This document shows positions 7,157 to 15,578 of a stretch of DNA of 28,143 nucleotides, one piece after another. Below the pieces are notes generated by a model. It was given only the letters and a program-made list of their open reading frames with translations. It ran no database searches and was not told the DNA's origin. Positions within the stretch are counted from its first letter, which is position 1; every line of letters starts with the position of its first letter. The stretch is from Akkermansiaceae bacterium (GTDB taxonomy: Bacteria > Verrucomicrobiota > Verrucomicrobiia > Verrucomicrobiales > Akkermansiaceae): NCBI GenBank assembly GCA_023301545.1, contig JALZUI010000144.1:1-28143 (forward strand). Reading direction: 5' to 3'. A program made the translations under genes and the position numbers.

Positions 7157-8302
7157 CTAACGTGGTAAATTTTCTAAAGCCATAACGCATTCTTCCATCA
7201 GTTCGTGATCGATTTCGTGGACGTCGAAGCCTGTACCTAGTTCACGTAGGAGCATAATGGTTAATCGTCCCCCGAGGTGTTCGCGGAACTCATCTAAACC
7301 ATCAAGTAGGAGTAGCTTACCGCTTTCATTACGCAGCCCAAAAGAGTCATCCCATAGAGGTAAGTGAAGCCCTCGGAGAACACGGAAAACTTGCTCGACC
7401 TGTGCCGAACAGAGGTGGCCTTGCTTAGAGGCGTAGAGAGTATCAAGCGCGATCCCTACGGAAACGGCACGGGAATGACTAAGGGCGAACTCAGAAAGTT
7501 GCTCAGCCTTATGTGCAGCCCAATGACCGTAATCTAGAGGACGGCTCGAACCCATCTCAAAAGGATCTCCCCCTAAGGCGATGTGTCGGGCATGCAAGGT
7601 AGCAGAGCGCGTAACGCATTCCTCTAAAATCGCAGGGGTCAAGGCGGAGAGTTCACTGAGATGCTCCTCTATCCAGCTGAAGAATTCGGGATCTTTGACC
7701 AAGGCTACCTTAACAGCTTCTACCAAGCCATCCCTACAGAGTTGTGGGGGCTGGGTGTAGAGAAAGCGGAAGTCATTGACCACGGCATAAGGAACAGCAA
7801 AGGTACCGAGGAAGTTTTTCTTTTGGTAGAGGTTGATTCCATTTTTGACCCCAACGCCAGAATCATCCTGTGAAAGAGTTGTAGTGGGAAAACGTACGAG
7901 CCTAATGCCTCGATGCGCTGTGGCTGCCGCAAAGCCTACGACGTCGAGAAAGGCGCCTCCACCGATAACCCAGACGTAGGAATGGCGATCTATCTTATGG
8001 AGCTCTATCGCATCCATAACCTCACGACAGACCAGTTCAGAGCGCTTACAGTACTCCCCACCTTCGGCCTTAACAACCGCAGTAAGGCTCAATTGAGGCT
8101 GTGCGCTAAGCCAATCCGACAATTCGGACTCTATCTCGGGAAAGTGATTGAGGATCTCGTTCTCAATAAAAACGATCAATTTAGCCTCCTCTCCCGTAGG
8201 GAAAAGCTCTCCCAACACAGGGTTGTGGATGTCTAAAACATTTTTAGCAAAGCGGATACGATGCTTAAAAGTAATGGGAATATCAAGATCGAAGGAGGAC
8301 AT
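7157..8302 (-). CDS. eboD: EboD-family 3-dehydroquinate synthase-like protein
   Basis: A 381-residue DHQ-synthase-fold protein. NAD-binding is shown by YVWVIGGGAFLDVVGFAAAT (GGG at 114-116). The stretches AAATAHRGIRLVRFPTT, SQDDSGVGVKNGIN and KKNFLGTFAVPYAVVNDF, and GGDPFEMGSSRPLDYGHWAAH, are those I associate with EboD rather than with shikimate-pathway AroB. Likely metal ligands are E195 (LVEAVK), H260 (YGHWAAH) and H276. Around the last one the usual HGEAV reads HSRAV here. The ebo cluster (eboA-F) is widespread in bacteria and some algal plastids; in Nostoc it is linked to export of a scytonemin precursor, and EboD's reaction is unknown. None of the other ebo genes is seen within this window. 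A second paralogue would be expected to serve aromatic synthesis. Confidence 0.85.
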   Translation of the reverse strand: MSSFDLDIPITFKHRIRFAKNVLDIHNPVLGELFPTGEEAKLIVFIENEILNHFPEIESELSDWLSAQPQLSLTAVVKAEGGEYCKRSELVCREVMDAIELHKIDRHSYVWVIGGGAFLDVVGFAAATAHRGIRLVRFPTTTLSQDDSGVGVKNGINLYQKKNFLGTFAVPYAVVNDFRFLYTQPPQLCRDGLVEAVKVALVKDPEFFSWIEEHLSELSALTPAILEECVTRSATLHARHIALGGDPFEMGSSRPLDYGHWAAHKAEQLSEFALSHSRAVSVGIALDTLYASKQGHLCSAQVEQVFRVLRGLHLPLWDDSFGLRNESGKLLLLDGLDEFREHLGGRLTIMLLRELGTGFDVHEIDHELMEECVMALENLPR

Positions 8303-8366
8303 AGCGACTAAACAAACAGGTGGATCGAATCACGACCGCGAACTAATCTATCCATACGTTAGTGTG

Positions 8367-8372
8367 ATTATA
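8367..8372 (-). promoter_or_regulatory. Candidate -10 element upstream of eboD
   Basis: A consensus TATAAT lies on the minus strand about 65 bases upstream of the eboD ATG in an AT-rich gap. No good -35 box is seen at the right spacing (TTTTAG at 17 bases), so this rests mainly on the -10 match. Confidence 0.35.
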
Positions 8373-8429
8373 AATAAATCACTTTTCCTCTAAAAATTCA
8401 TTCTAGCCGACTTTACGACTAGAAGGTTG

Positions 8430-9293
8430 TTACTTATTACTTAAATCTTGGACGTACTCATTAATTTTCGGCATGTTGAGTCCTATGCCATCAATGCGCT
8501 TTTTGATTCCCTCAGGCGCTTCAGCGTAATCCTCTGCTCCATTCCAGGGGCCTTCGAATTTAATTTGGTCTTGGGCGTCACGCACCGTAACATTTTTCTC
8601 GTTGTTAATGGTGTGAATCTCGACACTCCCCTGCTCATCACGGAGCTGAACGGAGCTGGTGGCTTCTATATTTAAATCAGCAGTGATACCTTGTAAAACC
8701 TGCTTAATCCGCCCTCCAAGATCACTAATACTATCGGCCGACGCTCGTTCTCCACTAGCTTTCATCATGTTTTTTAAACGATCAATGGAAGGTTGTGATC
8801 TTGGGTCTCCGGCAACTACCTGTTTACGTTTAGGACGCTCACAGAGCTTCACCTTAACCTCTCGCTCTTGCCCTTTGGAGTAAACAGAGAGCATTGCAGG
8901 AGTATGAGACTCTAGGCTTTGGATCGCTTTTTTAAGACTCGCTTGATCTTTAACGGGCTGGGAATTGACGCTGCGGATAATGTCAAACTTTTGTAACCCA
9001 GCTTTAGCTGCAGGGCTGTTGGGAGCGATGTACTTAAGCACTAATCCTGATTCTAGGTCGAGCTGGGCTTGCATTGCACCTTCAATAGGGTCTCCGAGTA
9101 CTCCGAGCCAGGCCGCTTGGTGGTAGATGCAATCATCAGCCTTCTCAGTTGTGACTTTATGCACTTTGGGAGTGGATGCGATGCTATCCGACGCTTCCCC
9201 GACTGAAGTTGTCAGGGTCTGGATCTGAGAAACCGGAGTCTCTAGAGCCATCGCTGCAGTGGACAAAAGGGCTAAACCTAGAATTGCTTTCAT
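8430..9293 (-). CDS. Secreted PDZ-domain protein without protease domain
   Basis: The frame is open further upstream, but I place the start at the ATG 9293-9291 because MKAILGLALLSTAAMALETP is a clean signal peptide and the upstream part would overlap the preceding gene. The 287-residue product has a PDZ domain at about residues 60-150: AWLGVLG, an acidic stretch, then GLVLKYIAPNSPAAKAGLQK, DIIRSVNSQPVKD and a strand-rich end. The pattern is that of the DegP/HtrA PDZ domains, but no trypsin-like serine protease domain is present. The rest has a linker rich in charged residues and a strand-rich tail (SVQLRDEQGSVEIHTINNEK). A scaffold or substrate-binding role in the periplasm is inferred. It lies 76 bases downstream of the 532-residue membrane-anchored protein. 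Confidence 0.75.
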   Translation of the reverse strand: MKAILGLALLSTAAMALETPVSQIQTLTTSVGEASDSIASTPKVHKVTTEKADDCIYHQAAWLGVLGDPIEGAMQAQLDLESGLVLKYIAPNSPAAKAGLQKFDIIRSVNSQPVKDQASLKKAIQSLESHTPAMLSVYSKGQEREVKVKLCERPKRKQVVAGDPRSQPSIDRLKNMMKASGERASADSISDLGGRIKQVLQGITADLNIEATSSVQLRDEQGSVEIHTINNEKNVTVRDAQDQIKFEGPWNGAEDYAEAPEGIKKRIDGIGLNMPKINEYVQDLSNK

Positions 9294-9369
9294 GTTGTTA
9301 TAAGCGCCTACTTTTTCGACCTTTGTCTTAATTTCCTGTAGAATCGAATCTAGTGTAGGAGTTGGCTTC

Positions 9370-10968
9370 CTACTTAATCTTATGACTAAGGAAATAAAGG
9401 TCATTAGTAGCCGGACGGGTTAACGTTTTTATATGTCCGTCAAGTGGAACCTTGATAACTCTCACTCCATCTTCATTAGGCGGGTAAGTATCTTGAATGA
9501 CTTCTTTTCCGAGGAAGGACTCCTCGTGAACCTTAATCGTACATTCACCATAAAAGTGTCGCTCACTTTTCAGAAGTTTGAAATAATCCTCCCGAGTAAG
9601 GGAAGAAACCCCTTGTGCGTCTCCTAAGGATTTCTTCTGTTCAATAATTCTCAAGCCCTCTTCACGCAGCCATGGACGTTCCATCAATCTAATATAATCA
9701 CCAGGTCTCATAGCATCTAAGACCCCGGCGATATAGGCTTCTTGAGGCTCTTTGAGAGCGAATTGTGTGCTAATCTCTACCTCCTCCAATGCATCAATAA
9801 GACGCACATCACGGGCGTAGATTTCACCATTGCGGATTTCAAGCTCCCACTGGTTATCAACAAACTTCAACGAACGGTAGTTAATTGTGCGGTCAACTGC
9901 ACCTAGCGCGTGGATGATCGGGAGCTTATAAGTAAAACGAAAATACGGATCTGCACGCTTACCAGGAACCTCTGGGGTTTCGTCTGTAGGGTTCAGAGGG
10001 GAGAAGCGAAAATCTAATCCGTTAAGAGAATTGGGAGAACCTGAAAACTCGTAAGAACTATCAACGACTCCGTCAATGTAAGGAACGAACTCCTCACGGA
10101 TCAATTCATGAATATCACCATTCACAATTTCACCGACTCCTCTAACTAACGGGTTTTCTCCAAACTCTTCGACTCCCATTTTCAGTGTGAAAATCGCATC
10201 TCCACGCTTAAATTCGGCGGCAGTAATAGCAAAGCCTGATGGACCAGCCACCATTTTCATTTTCACGATTCGGACCTCCTTAAGCCATGAATAGTTTAGC
10301 GTACCACCTTTAAGTAAAATTTCACAACCGCGATCACTCCTTCTGAGTTCCATCTTGGAGTCCCTGATCGAGCCCTTGGAGTTGGTCGAATACCCCCAAT
10401 TACAATTGAAGGACTGTACTGTCATTGTGCTGAAACGGAACCAATCATCCATTCTAAAAAGCGGTTGGTACATATCCGCATTTGCAGCTGTCGCGCTCAC
10501 TTTCAGGTCGACTTCCATTTTATTACAAAAGACTGAGGGAGTTTTGTAAGCGCCCTTTTTAAAGACTAGGTTCCCGACATCCATACGAAGACCGAAGGCT
10601 CTTAGTCGATCGAAAAAGCTATTAGCCGAGCCAATAGCACGGAAATCTGCTATTTCAGAGGAGGCAAAAGTACCACCTTTGACCTTACTCATTTTGACTT
10701 CTTCAGCTTTCAATGACTGCATAGCTTTAGAAGCTAAATTATCAGAGTAGCTCTTATCGTTATGCTTACGGGCAACATAGAAAAAGGCAATAATACCGAG
10801 AATGAGACACAAGAAAGTAAGTTTTACTAAAACGCCAAAAAAGTATGCAAAGCCACTCACTCCAGCTCCAACAATACGAAAAGAGTTAAATATCTGATAT
10901 AAAAAACTTTGTTTCGATAACCAGGAAGCTATGTCCGAGTTATATTGTTTAATCCGCGCTTTGTCCAT
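9370..10968 (-). CDS. Membrane-anchored protein of unknown function, possibly AsmA-like
   Basis: I do not recognise the family with confidence. From the preferred ATG at 10968 (MDKARIKQYN) the product is 532 residues; an in-frame ATG 11 codons earlier at 11001 is possible. There is one strong membrane helix at about residues 40-66 (GFAYFFGVLVKLTFLCLILG...), so a cytoplasmic head of about 40 residues and a large exported part of about 465 residues are likely. The exported part has long runs of alternating beta strands (DVGNLVFKKGAY, MEVDLKVSATAANADMYQP, MTVQSFNCNWGYS, FAITAAEFKRGDAIFTLKMG), which suggests an AsmA-type or lipid-transport-like beta-rich repeat fold; this is an inference from pattern. 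The C-terminal third has RPGDYIRLMERPWLREEGLR. The next gene downstream encodes the PDZ protein. Confidence 0.7.
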   Translation of the reverse strand: MDKARIKQYNSDIASWLSKQSFLYQIFNSFRIVGAGVSGFAYFFGVLVKLTFLCLILGIIAFFYVARKHNDKSYSDNLASKAMQSLKAEEVKMSKVKGGTFASSEIADFRAIGSANSFFDRLRAFGLRMDVGNLVFKKGAYKTPSVFCNKMEVDLKVSATAANADMYQPLFRMDDWFRFSTMTVQSFNCNWGYSTNSKGSIRDSKMELRRSDRGCEILLKGGTLNYSWLKEVRIVKMKMVAGPSGFAITAAEFKRGDAIFTLKMGVEEFGENPLVRGVGEIVNGDIHELIREEFVPYIDGVVDSSYEFSGSPNSLNGLDFRFSPLNPTDETPEVPGKRADPYFRFTYKLPIIHALGAVDRTINYRSLKFVDNQWELEIRNGEIYARDVRLIDALEEVEISTQFALKEPQEAYIAGVLDAMRPGDYIRLMERPWLREEGLRIIEQKKSLGDAQGVSSLTREDYFKLLKSERHFYGECTIKVHEESFLGKEVIQDTYPPNEDGVRVIKVPLDGHIKTLTRPATNDLYFLSHKIK

Positions 10969-11066
10969 AATCGTAAAAGAAGTTTTACTTATAACAGCCA
11001 ATCAGTAAAAACAACTCAATTATTCACGAACTAAGCGTAAAGGCGGTTTTAAAAGGTCTGTAACCA

Positions 11067-11681
11067 CTAGGTTACAATGAGAGCATAAACTGCTACAATT
11101 AGCCCGAAATCAGCAAAGAGATGTACTAAATAAGGAGCTAATATCCCCTGCCCTCTGCGATAGAGCCAATCCCAATATAAACTAGCCACCCATAAGATAA
11201 CAAAAGCAGCTAATACCCAGAACCACGGCATCAAGCTCGCCAATACAATCGTATGATATCCAGCAAACAAGGCATGCGCCCAAGAGGACTCTTTACACAA
11301 AAGCCTCCAATGCCGTTGCTCGATAAAAGGGTGAATTAGACCAAAGTATCCAACCATGAGAGCAAACGAAGCTCCTTGTAATCCATAATCTGAAAGCCAG
11401 TGCGACACTTCTACTTTGGTGAAAAGCGGGATTAAAAAATACGATATGAAGCCAACTCCTATTGCAGGGAAGACAAACCAGCTACACTCCTGCAAACTAC
11501 CTAAAGGCATTTTCCGTTTCTCAACCAGAGCCCAAGCAATAATTTGGGCGTGATATGCTAAAATCGCTAGCCAGGCATTTTGAACCCCCACCCAAAAGAT
11601 TAAAACAGCGAAGACGGGAGCCAGCGCCTTTAACCAGAAGCGAAATTTACCATTTATCCCTGTAGATAGTACCTCTGGCAT
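11067..11681 (-). CDS. CPBP (CAAX-protease/bacteriocin-processing)-like membrane protein
   Basis: A 204-residue protein with about six hydrophobic segments. Three motifs of the CPBP glutamic intramembrane protease family can be aligned: motif 1 IHPFIEQRHWR (E121, Q122, R126, normally EExxxR), motif 2 FAGYH (F139-H143, FxxxH) and motif 3 HLFAD (H187-D191, HxxxN/D). The second glutamate of motif 1 is glutamine here. CPBP proteins cleave CAAX-type or other membrane proteins, or have scaffold roles; activity with EQ is uncertain. The start is 6 bases after the cdsA stop, so it is co-transcribed with cdsA. It could also be a non-proteolytic member. Confidence 0.7.
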   Translation of the reverse strand: MPEVLSTGINGKFRFWLKALAPVFAVLIFWVGVQNAWLAILAYHAQIIAWALVEKRKMPLGSLQECSWFVFPAIGVGFISYFLIPLFTKVEVSHWLSDYGLQGASFALMVGYFGLIHPFIEQRHWRLLCKESSWAHALFAGYHTIVLASLMPWFWVLAAFVILWVASLYWDWLYRRGQGILAPYLVHLFADFGLIVAVYALIVT

Positions 11682-11687
11682 AAGCGC

Positions 11688-12602
11688 TTAATGAATCGCA
11701 GTAAAGTAGAGGTAAAAGTACGCTACTGGAGCAGCAAAACAGATCGAATCGATCAAATCCAAAACTCCTCCTATACCAGGAAGCATGCCACCTGAATCTT
11801 TGGTCTCGACACTCCGTTTCAGAATCGATTCCGCGAGGTCACCAATAATAGCGGCGATTGAAATCAGAACTCCTAGGATGAGAATATTCCACCACTCCCC
11901 CATCCAATCCAGACGATCTCCCGCCAAAAAACAAACTCCAAAGGCACCACCTTGGGCAACGGCGAAGGAGCCAATCGTCCCCTCCCACGTCTTACCGGGG
12001 CTAATGTGCTTGATCATCTTGGTAGAACCGAAGAGCGTACCAGTGAGGTAGGCTCCCATGTCTGTAAATTTTGTCACAATCGCAACAAAGAGGAGTAACC
12101 AAACCCCTGAAATCTCAGGGCTAGAAACGGTGGTGACAGGAGGGAGAAAGGCCAAGCGCATCATGAACCCGCCAAAAAGAATAGGGATATATATGAAGCC
12201 CAGGACATTCGTAGCGACCGCATTGATCGAATCCATGCCGCGAATCTCCTTCCACAAGGTCATGAGAAAAGCGACAAACAGGGTCAACAAGAGACAAATC
12301 ATCTCCGGAGAAAAATCATTCTGCTTGTGTATGATTTCATTGTTATTATTAGTTGAGACCAGCTCGTAAGCCAACCAGAGGAGGTAAATAACTGCGATAG
12401 CAAAGCTCCCCAAGCGCCTTTTATGCCCAGGAGTCGAGCGCGTGATCATAACATACTCGACTGATCCAAGAACGGTAAGGACGATAACCGTTCCAACAAC
12501 CAGCGAGACCTGACCACTCAACAACACAGCTGCTACAATTCCCCAGAGAAGGAGAGTACTAAAAAGGCGTTTAGCCATTGAACGGGTATCAATTTTCTTC
12601 AT
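11688..12602 (-). CDS. cdsA: Phosphatidate cytidylyltransferase CdsA
   Basis: CdsA makes CDP-diacylglycerol from CTP and phosphatidate in the inner membrane, the branch point for phospholipids. The 304-residue protein has about eight membrane segments and the family signature near its C terminus: SILKRSVETKDSGGMLPGIGG followed by VLDLID. Compared with the classical pattern, the HGG is IGG and the DRID ending is DLID, a variant seen outside proteobacteria. An internal SPGKTWEG motif, also typical, is present. The gene starts with ATG at 12602 and is 6 bases ahead of the CPBP-like gene. uppS and dxr, often beside cdsA in other bacteria, are not here. Confidence 0.93.
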   Translation of the reverse strand: MKKIDTRSMAKRLFSTLLLWGIVAAVLLSGQVSLVVGTVIVLTVLGSVEYVMITRSTPGHKRRLGSFAIAVIYLLWLAYELVSTNNNNEIIHKQNDFSPEMICLLLTLFVAFLMTLWKEIRGMDSINAVATNVLGFIYIPILFGGFMMRLAFLPPVTTVSSPEISGVWLLLFVAIVTKFTDMGAYLTGTLFGSTKMIKHISPGKTWEGTIGSFAVAQGGAFGVCFLAGDRLDWMGEWWNILILGVLISIAAIIGDLAESILKRSVETKDSGGMLPGIGGVLDLIDSICFAAPVAYFYLYFTAIH

Positions 12603-12748
12603 CGCAACTATAAAAATTCGAATCTAAAGAGAACCTGCACATGTTCTAAAAAAATACAACCCATAAAACTGGTAAGAGGGAGACTGCTCCGTTAATACAC
12701 TCTCTGAAAGCTTGCAGAAGCAACCCACAACTCCTAACCTACCCCCTC

Positions 12749-13831
12749 ATGAATCATTCAGCCGCCCTCGACCAACTTGCGCCTCAGTATGTTACGAATG
12801 GTAAAGTAATCTCTGTAGAAACCCTACATGGAGGGCTGATTAATGCGACCTATCTCGTCGATATCACAGGCGAAGGTAAATTGGTTCTACAACGGGTCAA
12901 TACTGCAGTTTTCACGAAACCAGAGTTGGTAATGAGCAACATTCACAAGGTTACTGAACACCTTAAAACAAATGCTCCCACTGCGCGAAACCTTCACTTA
13001 CTCCCTACTCTAGACGGAGCCAACTTTGTTCTCGATAGCGAGGGCGGGTTGTGGAGAGCCTTCAACTACCTCTATGATTGTGTAGGACACGAACAAGTCG
13101 ACACCGCTGAGCAAGCGTATCAAGCAGGGAGCGCCTTTGGAGCATTTCTCACTCAGCTCCAAGATCTAGACGGCTCCTCTCTAAGCGAAACAATTCCCGA
13201 TTTCCATCACACGCCTAAGCGCCTTGAAGCCTTCGACCAAGCCCGTGATGCTGACAAGCTACAGCGAGCCAGCCAGTTAGAAGATGAGTTCTCCTTTATT
13301 GATCGTTGCCGCCCCTGGATTAACACTTTAGAAGCGCTTCGTACCAACGGCGAGCTCCCTACTAGGATCACGCACAATGACACTAAAATTTCGAACGTCC
13401 TCTTTGATAAAGACACCCAAAAGGCGGTCTGCGTTATCGACCTCGATACCGTTATGCCTGGAACGGTGCTCTATGATTTTGGCGATCTCGTTCGCACCTC
13501 TGTAAATAGCGCTTCAGAGTCCGATAGTGTCAGTAAGGTCGAATGTCGCCTCGATATCTTTGAGGGACTAACTAGAGGCTATCTGGAAACGGCAGGAGCG
13601 AGCCTTACAAAAACAGAAATCGCGCACCTTGTATTCTCAGCCAAGCTCATCACCCTCGAACTAGCACTGCGATTCCTCGCTGATTATCTCGTAGGAGACC
13701 AATACTTCCGAGTCTCCTACGATTCGCAAAATCTCGATCGTGCCCGCAATCAGCTCCAACTCGTCAAGCTTCTCAGCGAGCAAGAGCCCCAGATGCAGCA
13801 GATCGTCGACGACGCCCTCTCCGCACTCTGA
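12749..13831 (+). CDS. NahK-like phosphotransferase (aminoglycoside phosphotransferase/kinase fold)
   Basis: A 360-residue kinase of the APH/choline-kinase fold. The Brenner-type catalytic loop is RITHNDTKISNVLFD (D211 as likely base), and metal binding is at VIDLDTVMPGTVLYDFGD (D231). The N-terminal lobe has HGGLINATYLV and LVLQRVN as nucleotide-binding strands. This pattern matches N-acetylhexosamine 1-kinase NahK of Bifidobacterium, which makes sugar 1-phosphates from GlcNAc/GalNAc, and its many homologues. The substrate remains an inference from fold and motif. No sugar nucleotide gene is beside it. It faces the aminotransferase gene, whose stop is almost abutting (one base between the two ends). 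Confidence 0.8.
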   Translation: MNHSAALDQLAPQYVTNGKVISVETLHGGLINATYLVDITGEGKLVLQRVNTAVFTKPELVMSNIHKVTEHLKTNAPTARNLHLLPTLDGANFVLDSEGGLWRAFNYLYDCVGHEQVDTAEQAYQAGSAFGAFLTQLQDLDGSSLSETIPDFHHTPKRLEAFDQARDADKLQRASQLEDEFSFIDRCRPWINTLEALRTNGELPTRITHNDTKISNVLFDKDTQKAVCVIDLDTVMPGTVLYDFGDLVRTSVNSASESDSVSKVECRLDIFEGLTRGYLETAGASLTKTEIAHLVFSAKLITLELALRFLADYLVGDQYFRVSYDSQNLDRARNQLQLVKLLSEQEPQMQQIVDDALSAL

Positions 13832-13832
13832 T

Positions 13833-15011
13833 TTAGGCCTGCTTTACTAAGCGCCCAACAAAGCTCTCCATGCGATCCATCGCAATCTCTAACTGATCGA
13901 AGGCCGTCGCATAGCAACAGCGTAGGAATCCTTCTCCACACTCGCCGAAGGCTGTTCCGGGGACAGCAGCGACATCCTCTTCTTCAAGCAGACGAATAGC
14001 GAACTCATGACTGCTCAATCCGTATCGAGTAATGTCAGGAAAAACGTAGAAGGCCCCTCCTGGAGAGTGACAATCCAGCCCCATTTCATTGAGACGGCGG
14101 ACCATATAGTCACGGCGCATTTCGTAATTCACCTTCATCTCCTCTACCGCTGGACCACCACGCTCTAGAGCCTCTAGAGCGGCCGCTTGGCTCGTAATTG
14201 GAGCACAGAGCATCGCATATTGGTGGATCTTCATCATCGCCTCAATCAGCTCTGGAGGTGCGCAGGCATATCCCATGCGGAATCCTGTCATCGCAAAAGC
14301 CTTAGAAAAACCATGTAGGAGGATCGTGCGCTCGCGCATACCCGGCATTTGCACGATGCTAAGGCCTGGGTCACCTTCATAAGTCAATTCACTGTAAATC
14401 TCATCAGCCAGTACAATCAGGTCATTTTCCACGGCCACTTTTGCAATCGCTTCCAGCTCCTCCGGACTAGCGACAGCACCTGTCGGGTTCGTAGGATAAT
14501 TGAGAATTAAAACCTTACTTTTCGGCGTAATCTTAGCGGCAATATCTTCTGCTTGAACCGCAAAGTTATACTCCTTCTTAGTTTCTACCACCACTGGAAT
14601 GGCATGAGTCATCGCAATACTTGGACTGTACGATACATAGCAAGGCTCATGATAAATCACTTCGTCCCCAGGATTACAAAGCGCACGCAGGGCTAAATCC
14701 ATCGCCTCAGAGACACCTACCGTCACGAGGATTTCACTCTCTGGCGAATAATCCGCTTTGAACAGATCCTTAACATATCGCGAAATAGACTTCCGTAGGC
14801 TCAGTAACCCCATATTAGAAGTGTAACTTGTCTGCCCTTTTTCTAGGGAATAAATTGCGGCTTCGCGGATATTCCAAGGCGTCTTAAAGTCTGGCTCTCC
14901 CACTCCCAGCGAAATCACATCATCGCGCCCAATAACGAGCTCAAAGAAGTCACGAATGCCAGAACGAGGAATCGCCCCTACGGTTTCAGAAATTTTCGAA
15001 GAATAATTCAC
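13833..15011 (-). CDS. Class I/II aminotransferase, probably alanine/aspartate type (AlaT-like)
   Basis: A 392-residue fold-type I PLP aminotransferase. K237 in LLHGFSKAFAMTGFRMGY forms the PLP Schiff base; NYPTNPTGAV, LIVLADEIYSEL (D203, Y206) and GVGEPDFKTP are the other family motifs. It starts with GTG at 15011, overlapping the end of the regulator gene (GTGA), so the two are translated together. The pair resembles alaR-alaT (YugG-YugH) of Bacillus subtilis in length, order and family, and alanine transamination is the best guess. The exact substrate is inferred only. The C terminus runs RLVKQA and the stop lies one base from the end of the kinase gene on the other strand. Confidence 0.85.
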   Translation of the reverse strand: MNYSSKISETVGAIPRSGIRDFFELVIGRDDVISLGVGEPDFKTPWNIREAAIYSLEKGQTSYTSNMGLLSLRKSISRYVKDLFKADYSPESEILVTVGVSEAMDLALRALCNPGDEVIYHEPCYVSYSPSIAMTHAIPVVVETKKEYNFAVQAEDIAAKITPKSKVLILNYPTNPTGAVASPEELEAIAKVAVENDLIVLADEIYSELTYEGDPGLSIVQMPGMRERTILLHGFSKAFAMTGFRMGYACAPPELIEAMMKIHQYAMLCAPITSQAAALEALERGGPAVEEMKVNYEMRRDYMVRRLNEMGLDCHSPGGAFYVFPDITRYGLSSHEFAIRLLEEEDVAAVPGTAFGECGEGFLRCCYATAFDQLEIAMDRMESFVGRLVKQA

Positions 15012-15496
15012 GGAGCAACAGGTAAGCGTTCTTCATCTTCATCCCCTTCAAACTGGATGCCATTATGTTTATAGGACTTCAGGGTAAAGTGGGTCTGGGT
15101 CGAAATCACCCCTTCGATTTTAGAGAGCGTATCAAATACAAAAGTGGCCACCTGTAATGAATCGTCGACTTCAACCTCTAGGAGGAGGTCATAGGAACCA
15201 CTATAAAGAGAACAGGAAATCACTTGGTCAAAGCGAGCAATGCGATTAGCCAAACGGTCATAACCTCCACCAGCCTCAGGTTTAATCTTCACCTCGATCA
15301 GCGCCTTGATACGGCGATTTTGGACCTTATCGTTGTGAATCACCCATTGGCGGCCTCGGATTACTCCTTGCTCCTTCCACTCCGCAATCTGAGCACGAAC
15401 TTCCTCAACAGATAACCCCGTCCGCCGCGAGAGATCATCTGCAGTCAGCTCACCATTGCTTTGCATTAACCGAAATAGTTTTTCCATACCCATCAA
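15008..15496 (-). CDS. Lrp/AsnC-family transcriptional regulator
   Basis: A 162-residue protein with an N-terminal winged helix (ELTADDLSRRTGLSVEEVRAQ, about residues 15-50) and a C-terminal RAM/AsnC ligand-binding domain beginning RIKALIEVKI and containing DQVISCSLYSGSYDLLLEVE and FVFDTLSKIEGVISTQTHF. Lrp-type proteins bind amino acids and control nearby amino-acid genes, here presumably the aminotransferase that overlaps it by 4 bases. The start is MMGMEKLF; the third Met, at 15487, is also plausible. The C-terminal tail is acidic (EGDEDEE). It is divergent from the hydrolase gene, with 82 bases between them, a place where an operator could sit. Confidence 0.9.
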   Translation of the reverse strand: MMGMEKLFRLMQSNGELTADDLSRRTGLSVEEVRAQIAEWKEQGVIRGRQWVIHNDKVQNRRIKALIEVKIKPEAGGGYDRLANRIARFDQVISCSLYSGSYDLLLEVEVDDSLQVATFVFDTLSKIEGVISTQTHFTLKSYKHNGIQFEGDEDEERLPVAP

Positions 15497-15578
15497 TTAA
15501 CTTGCCAGCTAGCTCGTGGCAACCATTATTCTCAGAGCATTTCTTGATTAGATTAAGATTCTACAATCACGCACGACG

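Noticed and set aside
7913..8393. Plus-strand open frames across the eboD 5' half
   Set aside because: They carry no recognisable domain and lie entirely opposite conserved EboD coding sequence or its leader.
9294..9404. Longer start for the PDZ protein at 9404
   Set aside because: It would overlap the end of the preceding gene and would bury the signal peptide 37 residues inside the protein.
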